Positions 1 to 7,646 are shown, counted from the first letter of the stretch. The stretch is DNA of 64,000 nucleotides from Chlorogloeopsis fritschii (GCF_043099315.1 NZ_CP170746.1); one strand, 5' to 3'. Made by a program: numbers and translations. The notes: generated by a model not told the origin, from the letters alone.

Positions 1-4
1 GTCA

Positions 5-601
5 TTGCCACGATTTTCTACCATCAAATGTTTCAGTCACTTTCTGTTATCCATTTCTAGTTGTTCATTATTTTTAGCTTTCAATAGTATTCTTAATTCA
101 TCTCCTAGTTTGGCAGCAGAAGAAATTGTCATTAGATATGGATTATTTGAGGAATCTCTCTCTGTTGCAGATTTACGCAAATATGCCGAAACGCAACAAG
201 TTTCTGACGATTTAAAATCTATTTTGGGTTACTTAAGCTCACAACAGCAACAGAAATTACAAAAGGTGCTACAGATGAAAATACCTTTGGGTGTTGTGGC
301 TTTAGATAAGCTAGTCAACTCAGAAACTGGCAAAATAGCTCTAAATTTTGTTGCCCCAGCGATCGCTCGTCGTGACAACGCAGGTATACAAGCACTGCGA
401 TCTGCAATTATCTTAGGAGCTGCATCATCAAAAGGTCTAGGAGTGATCTCATTTCTAGAAGCTTATCCCAGTCAAAGACTTGTCGTTAATTTACCAACAG
501 CTTTAGACATAGTAAACAAAGCTGATTTCTTTTCTAGTTTCTCTGGTTTTCTACTCACAGATGACTTCGGCACGACATTACTATCGCCGTTGGAGTTCTA
601 A
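5..601 (+). CDS. Exported DUF1400-type protein (5' end may be outside window)
   Basis: Residues 1-38 form a signal peptide: a hydrophobic stretch ending in an A-x-A-like site (SLAAEE). The mature part (VIRYGLFEESLSVADLRKYA, then a Gln-rich LSSQQQQKLQ segment) resembles the DUF1400 domain that in cyanobacteria usually precedes an alpha/beta hydrolase. Here the protein ends after about 198 residues with no hydrolase domain, so it is a stand-alone DUF1400 protein or a shortened one. The only start visible is a TTG four bases from the window edge, and the frame is open to the edge, so the true start may lie upstream. It converges with the minus-strand gene ending at 611. Function unknown; an envelope location is inferred from the signal peptide. 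Confidence 0.55.
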   Translation: MPRFSTIKCFSHFLLSISSCSLFLAFNSILNSSPSLAAEEIVIRYGLFEESLSVADLRKYAETQQVSDDLKSILGYLSSQQQQKLQKVLQMKIPLGVVALDKLVNSETGKIALNFVAPAIARRDNAGIQALRSAIILGAASSKGLGVISFLEAYPSQRLVVNLPTALDIVNKADFFSSFSGFLLTDDFGTTLLSPLEF

Positions 602-610
602 AATTTAATC

Positions 611-1303
611 TCAAGCTTTCCAACTAAAAATAAAAGCATAAACATAAGCCACAACTTCATTAATAACTGAGCGCACACCTGTACTATACATCCACCATTT
701 GTTTGGGTCGTAATTTTGTGGTGAGCTAGCAATCACTCCTACTTGTATTTTAGGTGCAAGGGCTTGTTGAAATATCAGCCAACTTCTACGAGCATGGGTT
801 GCATAGGTGAACAGATTAACCGCTTCTATCTTGAAATTGGCATTTTCTAGCCACTGCTGTAATGCGATCGCAGATGCGTAGGTGCGATCTTTGGTAACTT
901 CTTGGGAGGGAACAACGACTATCTTTTCTGGTTCTAAACCCAATTTTTTTAAAGTTGCCGCAGCCATTTCCGCATAAGTTTTGTATTCAGCCAGATAAAA
1001 TCCCTTTTCTAACGGGATTCCTGTGGTGATGAGTTGACGATAGGAATTCTTTTTAAATTCAGCTAAAGCTTGTACAAGTGCATAATCTGGTATCCAACCT
1101 TCCACAACCAGGATATCTGCTTTTACAGGAGAAGTCACGGCAAGAAATGGGTGTATGTTAATAAAGCTAAAACTAATTAAACTAGCAACTAAAGTTATGA
1201 AAATTCCCCATCCTGGAACCGTCAGCACCCACATTTGTTGGCGTTTAAATAAACGGAAGACGGGGAAATTTTTCTTCTGCTTTGGTTGAATTTTTCTATG
1301 CAT
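611..1303 (-). CDS. YdcF/SanA-like DUF218 membrane-anchored protein
   Basis: A 230-residue protein with a basic N-terminus, one membrane segment at about residues 26-50, then a DUF218-like fold. The typical first strand and loop (ADILVVEGWIPDYALVQAL) and the later ATHARRSWLIFQ segment match the SanA/YdcF/ElyC family, which acts in cell-envelope processes. Its start overlaps the stop of the upstream DUF2301 gene by one base, so the two are very likely co-transcribed and translationally coupled. In cyanobacteria such proteins often sit beside small polytopic membrane proteins, as here. The substrate cannot be told from sequence. Confidence 0.7.
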   Translation of the reverse strand: MHRKIQPKQKKNFPVFRLFKRQQMWVLTVPGWGIFITLVASLISFSFINIHPFLAVTSPVKADILVVEGWIPDYALVQALAEFKKNSYRQLITTGIPLEKGFYLAEYKTYAEMAAATLKKLGLEPEKIVVVPSQEVTKDRTYASAIALQQWLENANFKIEAVNLFTYATHARRSWLIFQQALAPKIQVGVIASSPQNYDPNKWWMYSTGVRSVINEVVAYVYAFIFSWKA

Positions 1304-1959
1304 TACACCTTTGCAGAACGTTGGGATTTGAGATATTCAAACACAGATTTATCTCCGATATCCGGAGGAATTGCTTGCACTACTTTACGTACAGCAAAAA
1401 TTACAAAGAAAATTGCCCAAATTCCTAATAAAACTCGTTCCCAATGCATAGATAAAATACCCAGTAAATGTCCTAGTAGTAGTAAGGGCACAATGGGAGT
1501 AAGTACTTTCGTTTCCAGACGATTAAAGCAAAATCCTTCTTTAAAATAAATTCCTGTCAAAGCAGCGAAGGTAAAACCAACTCCCAATAGAGTCAAGGGT
1601 TGAGTGTAAACGGTAACAGCCAAAGGTTCACTGCTCGATAGTGCCACTACTATCGAGGAAATACTACCAATCGCCCAAAATACTTGCAAGATGCGGTGCA
1701 GTTCTACCATGTAAATATGGATGGTCAATAAACTCACACCGAGCGCAAGGCTGAAACAAGCATACAGAGGAGTCAGCCAGTTGTAAATACTGGGGCTAGG
1801 GTTGAATAATACTAAAGCAGTGCCGATCGCAAAACAAATAGCAGCCACCATTAAGCCACTGCGGTAGATAATCACACCAGTGCGATCGCCCTTGTTAATT
1901 GTAAACTCACCAAACTGACCTTGATATACTTCGGGTGCAGATAATGTTTGTGTAGTCAT
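1303..1959 (-). CDS. DUF2301 integral membrane protein
   Basis: A polytopic protein with about six or seven hydrophobic segments spread along its length and a short soluble N-terminus (VYQGQFGEFTINKGDRTG) typical of the cyanobacterial DUF2301 family. The frame opens at 1971, but the second Met at 1959 (MTTQTLSAPE) is the likelier start. The stop codon shares a base with the next gene's start, which marks a two-gene operon with the DUF218 protein. No catalytic motif is visible and the function is unknown. Confidence 0.65.
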   Translation of the reverse strand: MTTQTLSAPEVYQGQFGEFTINKGDRTGVIIYRSGLMVAAICFAIGTALVLFNPSPSIYNWLTPLYACFSLALGVSLLTIHIYMVELHRILQVFWAIGSISSIVVALSSSEPLAVTVYTQPLTLLGVGFTFAALTGIYFKEGFCFNRLETKVLTPIVPLLLLGHLLGILSMHWERVLLGIWAIFFVIFAVRKVVQAIPPDIGDKSVFEYLKSQRSAKV

Positions 1960-2146
1960 ATACAAAATCACATGAATTACTTAGACTTTACTGGGCAATG
2001 TCTAATTAGATAGATAATTGTAACCAACACTTTTTATGATAAACAGCACAGGCGATCGCAAGTTAATAATTACCTAATTATATTTTCCAGCACCTCCACA
2101 GCTTTTTTAATGTTGTTATGGTAATTCAAAACTGTAGAGTAACGTA

Positions 2147-2197
2147 ACGATCGCCCCGATCATTCAACGCAAACAGAAAACTGGTGTCGAGTGTCGC
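2147..2197 (-). pseudogene. Remnant of a PIN-domain toxin N-terminus
   Basis: Read on the minus strand this stretch encodes ATLDTSFLFALNDRGDR, nearly identical to the start of the intact PIN toxin at 6952-7365 (AILDTSFLFALNDRGDR). Only the first strand and its catalytic Asp remain; downstream the frame runs into unrelated sequence. It sits just past the Uma2 gene, and a fragment of the matching antitoxin lies on the other side of Uma2 (2952-3011), in the same order and orientation as the intact pair. I infer an older copy of the same toxin-antitoxin unit. Confidence 0.75.
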
Positions 2198-2265
2198 GTG
2201 CGATCGCCCGTCCGCTTGTTAACATATATCAATCTCACATCGGCTGTAGTCGCATCATGACGATT

Positions 2266-2892
2266 TTACCTACCAGCCCTCAACACCTGTTCAGCCGTCA
2301 GTTTTAAATCTGGGAAGGTTGGAGAGACGATAGTCTCATTGCTCCGAAATTGCTGAATCTCGTACTCCCCATCCACTAGCTTACAGATAGAGAGGGTAGG
2401 TTGTTTGGGCTTCCCAATGTGTCGAGTACCACCTAACCCTGCATAGTCTGCAATCCAATATTCGGGAATACCTAAAACTGCGTAGTCTTCGACTTTACGG
2501 GCATAATCATTTTGCCAGTTGCCACTAACAACTTCTGCTACAAACTTAATCGAACTGCCTAAAGTCAGGATCGATTGCTCAGACCAAAGCGGTTCTTTGA
2601 TAAGTTCATCTTGATCGACAACTGCAACATCAGGTCGAAATGCTGTCATACCAATGTTAGAAGGGCGCAATAGTCCCCGCTGAAGGACAAACCAAGGTAA
2701 GCTTGTTCTGTCGATCTGGACACAGATCTTTGCGGTAATGAAGGCTGCAACCTCTTCATGCAGGCCTGTTGGTTCCAAGTCGAACACCTCTCCATCGATC
2801 AGTTCGTAGCGGTTATCGCCACCATAAAGAACGAGAAACTCGTCAAAGCTAAGTGGCTTCTGTTGTATTGGTTGGTTGATCGCAATGGTCAT
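2266..2892 (-). CDS. Uma2-family (DUF820) putative endonuclease
   Basis: A 208-residue protein of the Uma2/DUF820 family, a PD-(D/E)XK-fold group greatly expanded in cyanobacteria. Visible family landmarks are PLSFDEFLVLYGGDNRYELIDGEV at the N-terminus, the RPDVAVVD strand with the first acidic residue, and EVVSGNWQNDYARKVEDYAVLGIPEYWIAD in the second half. Length is normal for the family. It lies between fragments of a toxin-antitoxin unit, so it either inserted into that unit or was left beside it by recombination. The cellular role of Uma2 proteins is not established. Confidence 0.85.
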   Translation of the reverse strand: MTIAINQPIQQKPLSFDEFLVLYGGDNRYELIDGEVFDLEPTGLHEEVAAFITAKICVQIDRTSLPWFVLQRGLLRPSNIGMTAFRPDVAVVDQDELIKEPLWSEQSILTLGSSIKFVAEVVSGNWQNDYARKVEDYAVLGIPEYWIADYAGLGGTRHIGKPKQPTLSICKLVDGEYEIQQFRSNETIVSPTFPDLKLTAEQVLRAGR

Positions 2893-2951
2893 AGGTCAAC
2901 TTAGCCCAATCAATGCCTTTAGTCTACCAATATGAATGGAATAAATACGAT

Positions 2952-3011
2952 GTCGGGCAAGGTACTGATTACTTCAATTCACTTTTGTCGCTCTACATTC
3001 GTTCCATCCAT
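2952..3011 (-). pseudogene. Remnant of a VapB-like antitoxin N-terminus
   Basis: The minus strand reads MDGTNVERQK, then a TGA stop, then IEVISTLPD. This matches the start of the intact antitoxin at 7362-7646 (MDGTNTNVERQKLIEVISTLPD) with one in-frame stop and a small deletion. Its upstream flank (about 3012-3090) is also nearly identical to the flank of the intact copy (about 7647-7720). With the PIN fragment at 2147-2197 it forms the two ends of a degraded duplicate, with Uma2 in between. Confidence 0.75.
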
Positions 3012-3075
3012 CGTTAACAACTGGGGAAAGGGACTGACCCTATTTTACTTTCTCGTTAAGTTCAGATCGTAAGCC

Positions 3076-3173
3076 AGTGCGATCGCTTAACTCTAAACAC
3101 CTACAAGCAGTGCGATCGCTTAACTCTAAACACCTACAAGCAACCTTTCATCTATTTCCCACCGAGAATTTTC
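3076..3173. repeat. Conserved attC-adjacent repeat, copy A (leading 31 bp duplicated)
   Basis: Part of a dispersed repeat (HIP1 site, then TTAACTNTRAACACCTA, then CAACCTTTCATC, then CCACCGAG-ATTTTCAGTCT). Related copies lie at about 6128-6198, 6796-6860 and 7708-7777, with a partial one at 4485-4530. In this copy the first 31 bp are duplicated in tandem. Every complete copy ends at an attC-like site. Confidence 0.8.
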
Positions 3174-3307
3174 AGTCTCAGTTCCGGTTGGGTGGCGGCA
3201 AACAACCTTTGCCATAACACCAATAATTGCATCAGTTCGCTTCAAGCAAGCGGCTGGTAACACTTCATATTTCCTTCAACAAAGAACCCCGACGCCAACG
3301 GTTATTA
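3174..3307 (-). other. Degenerate attC-like recombination site A
   Basis: Lies at the same place relative to the conserved repeat as the clearer sites at 6199, 6861 and 7778, and immediately follows a cassette-like gene whose stop codon falls inside the site. The outer boxes have drifted (GTCTCAG at one end, GTTATTA at the other) and the interior is longer (about 134 bp). An imperfect inner stem is possible between GGTTGGGTGGCGG and GACGCCAAC. Called by analogy with the other copies. Confidence 0.4.
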
Positions 3308-3691
3308 CTTGAGGTTCCATATCTGCCTTTTGATCAACCATTCCCCCGATTCCTCTCTATGGAGGAGCAAAGCCTTCGTGGCTTGGAATGAATTTGTCGC
3401 TCCATCAGCGTGGGCAACAGTGGTTATATCAACGTGTGCGATTCCGTATATCCATTGATCGTCAATTCGTAGAGCATCAATCGGTCTAGATTGGATACTC
3501 CATTTGGCAACATCATAATCTTTCTGTTCGCTCTTTGAAATCTCATCCGGGCCGTACTCAGGCTCCGATCCTGGTGGAATCCGAATCGCGTCTGTTGCGA
3601 ATAGCTTGCGATAGGCTAGTGAATCGTTAGCGCTAACGGCAGCCTGATACTTCTCACACATTGCTTTGAGAACCTCATTCGCATCAATCAT
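3305..3691 (-). CDS. SnoaL-like (DUF4440/SgcJ-type) NTF2-fold protein
   Basis: A 128-residue protein with the NTF2-like pattern: an N-terminal helix (EVLKAMCEKYQAAVSANDS), the FATDAIRIPPG strand and loop, and a C-terminal ALLLHREESGEWLIKRQIWN hairpin typical of DUF4440/SgcJ-EcaC proteins. These are small ketosteroid-isomerase-like domains; enzymatic or binding role cannot be assigned. Length is normal. Its stop codon lies within an attC-like site, as expected of an integron gene cassette. Confidence 0.75.
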   Translation of the reverse strand: MIDANEVLKAMCEKYQAAVSANDSLAYRKLFATDAIRIPPGSEPEYGPDEISKSEQKDYDVAKWSIQSRPIDALRIDDQWIYGIAHVDITTVAHADGATNSFQATKALLLHREESGEWLIKRQIWNLK

Positions 3692-3957
3692 CGTTTGTGT
3701 CTCCTTGGTTAATTTACTCTCTCCTGTTGCACAGCAGGTGAGTAGTGTTGGTATAACCGAAACCGACTTTTTGCATCGGCTCTCATGAGAGCATCTTCAT
3801 GCTGCCTAATATCATCGAACTCGCTAGCGCAAGACTAATTTTGAGCCGAAATTAAGTAAGATCGCTATACGTCCTTGTGTAGTGAGTCGTTAGGACAAGC
3901 TCTGCGAAAGCCACTTCACCTAAATTACTTAACTGCTGTTAGCACAGTACGTTTACA

Positions 3958-4218
3958 CTACCTAATTTGCAGCAGTTTTCGCAACAGAAAATTACAAATC
4001 TTTGGTTTAAGATTCCAACCATAAACCTCGACACCCAAAGCTCGGTAATCTAAACCTACCCGAACTGACCAGTACTTTTTACCAAGCTTGTTGAAGTGTA
4101 ACGACGGATGAGACGGATCAGCTTTTAGAAGCTCATAACATTGGTTTGCCGTTTCCTGCACACTTTCAGGCAGTGCGTCATAACACTTCCAAAATCTTTG
4201 CGTTGTGTAATGCATCAA
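3958..4218 (-). CDS. RelE/ParE-like toxin with an unusual C-terminus
   Basis: The first about 60 residues (FWKCYDALPESVQETANQ, then HPSLHFNKLGKKYWSVRVGLDYRALGVEV) match small RelE/ParE-superfamily toxins that usually end in a strand such as ILWFWIGSH. Here the protein changes after GVEV to YGWNLKPKICNFLLRKLLQIR. The shared YGWNLKP string recurs at the end of the unrelated antitoxin at 7362, which suggests the toxin's last strand was replaced by recombination. The gene overlaps the upstream antitoxin by 41 bases. Activity is doubtful because the C-terminal strand normally carries active-site residues. Confidence 0.7.
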   Translation of the reverse strand: MMHYTTQRFWKCYDALPESVQETANQCYELLKADPSHPSLHFNKLGKKYWSVRVGLDYRALGVEVYGWNLKPKICNFLLRKLLQIR

Positions 4219-4414
4219 ACTTCTCGACAGCGCCCGCTTTGAAATCAGCGATCGCCTCTTCAGCCAAAGCTTCTAGCTTACCATCTGTAATGTCTTGCTC
4301 TAGTTGCTCATCCCAACGCTGATAATTCAGGTCAAAAAACCACTGCCTGAGCTGCTTAAACTCATCCGAGGGGAGGGTAAGAATAGCTGCTTCAATTTGC
4401 TCAAGGGTTGACAT
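4178..4414 (-). CDS. Antitoxin partner of the RelE-like toxin
   Basis: A 78-residue acidic protein (MSTLEQIEAAILTLPSDEFK, then LEALAEEAIADFKAG) matching the short antitoxins that precede RelE-type toxins in cyanobacteria. The usual ending just after ADFKAG has been read through, extending the protein and producing a 41-base overlap with the toxin. It lies upstream of the toxin on the same strand, the normal order for this family. It would autoregulate the pair through DNA binding if intact. Confidence 0.7.
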   Translation of the reverse strand: MSTLEQIEAAILTLPSDEFKQLRQWFFDLNYQRWDEQLEQDITDGKLEALAEEAIADFKAGAVEKFDALHNAKILEVL

Positions 4415-4484
4415 ATCAGTTTCTAAATCTTTGACCTTGATCGGATTATAGCTTTGCCGTAAAAATCGATTATCTGTTTATCTC

Positions 4485-4530
4485 AGTTTAACTGTGAACA
4501 CCGACAGACAACCTTATACTCCGTTCCGAT
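4485..4530. repeat. Partial copy of the attC-adjacent repeat
   Basis: TTTAACTGTGAACACC-GACAG-CAACCTT here matches the middle of the dispersed repeat that borders the attC-like sites. The rest, and any adjoining attC, is missing or diverged. It lies just past the stop of the DUF1326 gene, where a cassette boundary would be expected. Confidence 0.55.
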
Positions 4531-4564
4531 TCAGCGTAATGTGATGCGACTCTCGAAAAAACCA

Positions 4565-5173
4565 TTAGATGTTGTATGCAACTTCAGAAAGGAAGGCATT
4601 TGAGTTTTCGTGTCGGAATTTTAAACCGTCAGCATTCACCTCGCAGAGTTTTGTATTGACTAACTCAGCATCCTGCCAAATAAATCCACTTGGCAAAACC
4701 ATGTGTACATCTGCTACTGAGTTATCCATTGCGGAGCGAACAGGCTCAATTTCCGCATGAGCCAGATCGCCAAATTTCAAGTTTGCTTCTTTGTTGCTCC
4801 TCTCCAGTTGCATGGAGCCAAATACCACTTTCGGCGGTTCGGAATAGGTACTGGAAAAAATCTCAAACGGGCCTCCTGGGCCGGCATTTCCTGTTGCTAT
4901 CTCAGTCAGCGCAGTTCGCTGTGCTTCGTTCGCTTGTTCGTCAATATAAATAACGGCTCTACCATTTCCCTCATGAATGGGATTCGGCCAGTAAACAAAT
5001 TGAGCCAGTTTCAGTCCATCTAAACGTATGTCGTTGTAGGCACCTTCTTTTATTGCCCAGGCACCAATGGCCTGACAGGTACCGTCAGTCGGGATGGCGT
5101 TGATATTACAAGGACATCCATAAGCACAGTTACAGGTTTCAAAGTAATCAGCTTTCCACCACCAGTTTGCCAT
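4565..5173 (-). CDS. DUF1326 domain protein
   Basis: A 202-residue protein whose N-terminus MANWWWKADYFETCNCAYGC carries the Cys-rich C-x-C/C-x-C cluster that defines DUF1326. The next gene upstream, 93 bases away on the same strand, encodes DUF2182; these two families are a recurrent pair, which supports both calls. The cysteines suggest metal binding, but no enzymatic role is established. Both genes lie within the attC-bordered island. Confidence 0.85.
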   Translation of the reverse strand: MANWWWKADYFETCNCAYGCPCNINAIPTDGTCQAIGAWAIKEGAYNDIRLDGLKLAQFVYWPNPIHEGNGRAVIYIDEQANEAQRTALTEIATGNAGPGGPFEIFSSTYSEPPKVVFGSMQLERSNKEANLKFGDLAHAEIEPVRSAMDNSVADVHMVLPSGFIWQDAELVNTKLCEVNADGLKFRHENSNAFLSEVAYNI

Positions 5174-5266
5174 TTTTAGTCTCCTTTTTCTGAGTCGTAA
5201 TTTTTCTCTAATCTATCTACTGGAAGAGGTTTCACAAAAAAGGGATTTTCAGCAAGAAGGACTTCA

Positions 5267-6049
5267 CTATGCCGTTGCCATAATAGTAATTCCCAATAAG
5301 GTAAGTAATAAGGCTCCGATTCGATTTATGAGCTTCCCGAATCGCGTCACTTTTTCTAGTAGCACAAAAATTGCGATCGCAGCGATACCAAGCAGATTCA
5401 TGACTCCCACCACAAACAGAAGAACCATTAATGCCCAACAACAACCGAGGCAGTAGATTCCATGCTCTAGACCCATGATCAAAGCTCCCCACGTTCCACT
5501 TCGCCAATTATTTGATAGAAAATCAACAGGCGAACGACAATGCTGGAGACAGGCAGATTTGTAAGGGGTTAACTGATAAATCCCAGCAGCAATTAAAATC
5601 AATCCACCAAGCAACGGACTTGTACTGACCATCATTGGCGAGAGGAGAGCAGCCTGTTCCAACCCCCACTGAAGTAATGTTGCCACAGCACTAAAGCCAG
5701 TCCAAATCGTTAAATAACCACCCAAAAAAGCACCTGTGGGAACGAATACTCGCTCGTTTTTCGCTCGTTTTTGGAAAACGCGGGCATAAAGCAAGATAGT
5801 AGGTGATACACTAGGCACCATCATGCCAATCATCATCACAGTCCACATCAAAAACATCAAGGCAGCATCAACAGTAGTCCAAGGCTTTAAATGGGCCATA
5901 TCCGATATGGGCGCTGCCATCATTTCGTTCATGCCAACAGCCAAAATAATCAGGTAGCACCAGGCAATCGCTGTCACACCGATGAGACTTGCAATTATTG
6001 CTAGTCGTTGATGCTTCAGAAACTGTTCTACTAATTTGCTAGAAGTCAT
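5267..6049 (-). CDS. DUF2182 integral membrane protein
   Basis: A 260-residue polytopic membrane protein with about six hydrophobic segments. Family hallmarks are TVDAALMFLMWTVMMIGMMVPS and MGLEHGIYCLGCCWALM, the latter with His and three Cys residues suggestive of metal coordination. It heads a two-gene unit with DUF1326, probably one operon. Families of this pair are often described as predicted metal-binding membrane proteins; the substrate is not known. Confidence 0.85.
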   Translation of the reverse strand: MTSSKLVEQFLKHQRLAIIASLIGVTAIAWCYLIILAVGMNEMMAAPISDMAHLKPWTTVDAALMFLMWTVMMIGMMVPSVSPTILLYARVFQKRAKNERVFVPTGAFLGGYLTIWTGFSAVATLLQWGLEQAALLSPMMVSTSPLLGGLILIAAGIYQLTPYKSACLQHCRSPVDFLSNNWRSGTWGALIMGLEHGIYCLGCCWALMVLLFVVGVMNLLGIAAIAIFVLLEKVTRFGKLINRIGALLLTLLGITIMATA

Positions 6050-6127
6050 ACAACCAACCTATCAATTGTCTAAGCAAGCTTCTCTAAGATTCAACAATCT
6101 TTACATCAATAATATCTGGACTTGCAA

Positions 6128-6198
6128 TGGAGTCGCGATCGCTTAACTGTGAACACCTACAGGTAACCTTTCATCCACTTCCCCACCGAGGCTTTTCA
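6128..6198. repeat. Conserved attC-adjacent repeat, copy B
   Basis: HIP1 site followed by TTAACTGTGAACACCTACAG, AACCTTTCATCCACTT and ACCGAGGCTTTTCA. Similar in order and spacing to the other copies and followed directly by an attC-like site. On the minus strand it would form the first bases of the cassette carrying DUF2182/DUF1326. Confidence 0.8.
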
Positions 6199-6286
6199 GT
6201 CTAACGACTAAGCTCACGCCTTCGCAGATAACCTATGCAACTCAACCAACTAAATCACGGCGTTTTGGTGCAGTGACTTGTTAGCT
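6199..6286 (-). other. attC-like recombination site B
   Basis: On the minus strand the site starts AGCTAACAAGTC and ends GTTAGAC, matching the outer boxes of integron attC sites. The inner arms ACGCC and GGCGT can pair. Length is 88 bp. Compared with sites C and D the outer boxes are conserved while the inner arms differ but remain complementary. Confidence 0.65.
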
Positions 6287-6335
6287 GGCTAGCAACACAG
6301 AGTTTAATCTACTCATAATTAATTGAAGCAAGGTT

Positions 6336-6381
6336 GAAACGAGCCAAAGAACATTACTCAGAGAATTACAACGAGCAGTAG
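6336..6381 (+). pseudogene. Possible C-terminal remnant of a RelE/HigB-type toxin
   Basis: The plus strand just before the HigA-like gene reads EARLKRAKEHYSENYNEQ followed by a stop, similar to the Lys/Arg-rich helical tail of HigB/Gp49-type toxins, which normally precede such antitoxins. Only about 20 codons remain, behind a stop codon. Tentative. Confidence 0.3.
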
Positions 6382-6393
6382 GGAAAGTGAAAT

Positions 6394-6717
6394 ATGACTC
6401 AAGAAATTAGAGCACAAGCTAGTAGTGGCAATGTGTTTGCAGATTTGGATTTAGAGAACTCTGACGAATTGCTTGTCAAAGCAGAACTTGCCCGCAAGAT
6501 CGGCAGCATTATTACCAAGCAGCAGATGACTCAAGCTGAGGCAGCAGAATTGTTAGGAATTGACCAACCTAAAATCTCAGCATTAATCAATGGGAAATTA
6601 TCAGGCTTTTCGACTGCGCGACTGTTTCGCTTCTTAAATGCTTTGGGGCGAGACGTGGAAATTGTGGTGAAACCCAAGTCTCATTCACAGGCTCAAACGC
6701 GGGTTGTTGCTTCGTGA
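6394..6717 (+). CDS. HigA/XRE-type helix-turn-helix antitoxin (orphan)
   Basis: A 107-residue protein with a central Cro/C1-type helix-turn-helix (QMTQAEAAELLGIDQPKISA, then LINGKLSGFSTARLFRFLNAL). The N-terminal NVFADLDLENSDELLVKAEL segment is typical of antitoxins paired with HigB/Gp49-like toxins. No intact toxin gene is adjacent; only a possible toxin tail ends 13 bases upstream. It is the only intact plus-strand gene in the island, opposite to the cassette direction. It probably binds DNA and may now be an orphan regulator. Confidence 0.8.
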   Translation: MTQEIRAQASSGNVFADLDLENSDELLVKAELARKIGSIITKQQMTQAEAAELLGIDQPKISALINGKLSGFSTARLFRFLNALGRDVEIVVKPKSHSQAQTRVVAS

Positions 6718-6795
6718 TTTTAGGCACTCGCAGATCACCTTATTATTATCTTCCGTTACTTCACCAACAACCTAAAGCACGCTCATCGGGTTAAC

Positions 6796-6860
6796 TTGCG
6801 ATTGCTTAACTCTGAACACCTACAAGCAACCTTTCATCCACTTCACACCGAGGATTTTCA
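6796..6860. repeat. Conserved attC-adjacent repeat, copy C
   Basis: GCGATTGC (a mutated HIP1), TTAACTCTGAACACCTACAA, CAACCTTTCATCCACTTCAC and CCGAGGATTTTCA in the same order as the other copies, ending directly at an attC-like site. Confidence 0.8.
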
Positions 6861-6947
6861 GTCTAACGATCAAGGTTACCGGATGCAAACAGCCTTTGCA
6901 TATCAGCCAACCATATTGGAGTTTTCCGGTGCAGCGACTTGTTAGCT
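6861..6947 (-). other. attC-like recombination site C
   Basis: On the minus strand this starts AGCTAACAAGTCGCTGC and ends CTTGATCGTTAGAC. The inner arms ACCGGA and TCCGGT are perfectly complementary. Length 87 bp. It begins four bases after the PIN-toxin stop codon, exactly where an attC would sit in a gene cassette. The best-looking of the four sites. Confidence 0.7.
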
Positions 6948-6951
6948 CGAT

Positions 6952-7365
6952 TCAAGGCAATAGCTCAAAGTAACCGCAGTGCCTTGGACGAATAAGCGAA
7001 AAATCTCGACGATCAAGTGTATAGATGCGAGTAATAGCAAGCCTTTCAGCTATGGTAACAATCGCCGAATCTGTAAAGTCAAGTTGACTATCGGCATATT
7101 GCTCCAAAACCTCATGTACTCGCACCAAATCTTCTAATAAGACAGGCTCAATTTGAACTGCGCTGGTTGTAAGGCTATATACAAAATGACGCATTGCCTT
7201 GTGCCCTAATCTGGATGCAATCAGGTAAGAAATTTCAGGCAAGACAACCGCAGGCAGGATCAGTGCCTCACTCACGTTTTTAGCAACAGCTAACACACGT
7301 TCATGATTACGATCGCCCCGATCGTTCAACGCAAACAGAAAACTGGTATCGAGTATCGCTGTCAT
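6952..7365 (-). CDS. PIN-domain toxin (VapC-like)
   Basis: PIN-domain ribonuclease with the conserved acidic residues in place: Asp in AILDTSFLFAL, Glu in VVLPEISYL, Asp in DFTDSAIV and Asp in YTLDRRDF. The frame opens at 7392, but the Met at 7365 sits directly before the first PIN strand and is the likely start. Its start overlaps the upstream antitoxin by a few bases. As a toxin it would cleave RNA unless held by the antitoxin. An attC-like site follows its stop at once. A broken copy of its first codons lies at 2147-2197. Confidence 0.85.
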   Translation of the reverse strand: MTAILDTSFLFALNDRGDRNHERVLAVAKNVSEALILPAVVLPEISYLIASRLGHKAMRHFVYSLTTSAVQIEPVLLEDLVRVHEVLEQYADSQLDFTDSAIVTIAERLAITRIYTLDRRDFSLIRPRHCGYFELLP

Positions 7366-7646
7366 GTAGGATGACTCGGCTTGAGATTCCAACCATAAAC
7401 AGGATCAATTTCATTGCGAAGAATCTCCTCATCTCGCTCTGAAATATCGTGTTCACCAGAGTTACCCAAACCTGCGACTGCCAGTAGAAAACCGGAAGCA
7501 TTTTTGTTTTCAGGCTCTTTTAAGTGAATTGACTTGTAGCGAAGATAGTCAACAAAACTGGCAAGCTCAAGCAAAACCTCGTCAGGCAAGGTACTGATTA
7601 CTTCAATTAACTTTTGTCGCTCTACATTAGTATTAGTTCCGTCCAT
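7362..7646 (-). CDS. VapB-like antitoxin of the PIN toxin
   Basis: A small acidic protein (MDGTNTNVERQKLIEVISTL, then LPDEVLLELASFVDYLRYKS) typical of the DUF2281-like antitoxins found upstream of PIN toxins in cyanobacteria. The frame opens at 7655 but MDGTN at 7646 is equally good, and the degraded paralogue at 3011 begins there. It overlaps the toxin start, indicating coupling. The C-terminus YGWNLKP is shared with the RelE-like toxin at 3958, an odd coincidence between unrelated proteins. Confidence 0.75.
   Translation of the reverse strand: MDGTNTNVERQKLIEVISTLPDEVLLELASFVDYLRYKSIHLKEPENKNASGFLLAVAGLGNSGEHDISERDEEILRNEIDPVYGWNLKPSHPT

Noticed and set aside
3076..3140. A CRISPR array from the duplicated 31-bp repeat.
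   Set aside because: Only two directly adjacent copies with no spacer and no cas genes.
3890..3957. A further attC-like site after the RelE-like toxin (GTTAGCA box at 3938).
   Set aside because: One outer box is present, but the opposite box and complementary inner arms are not convincing.
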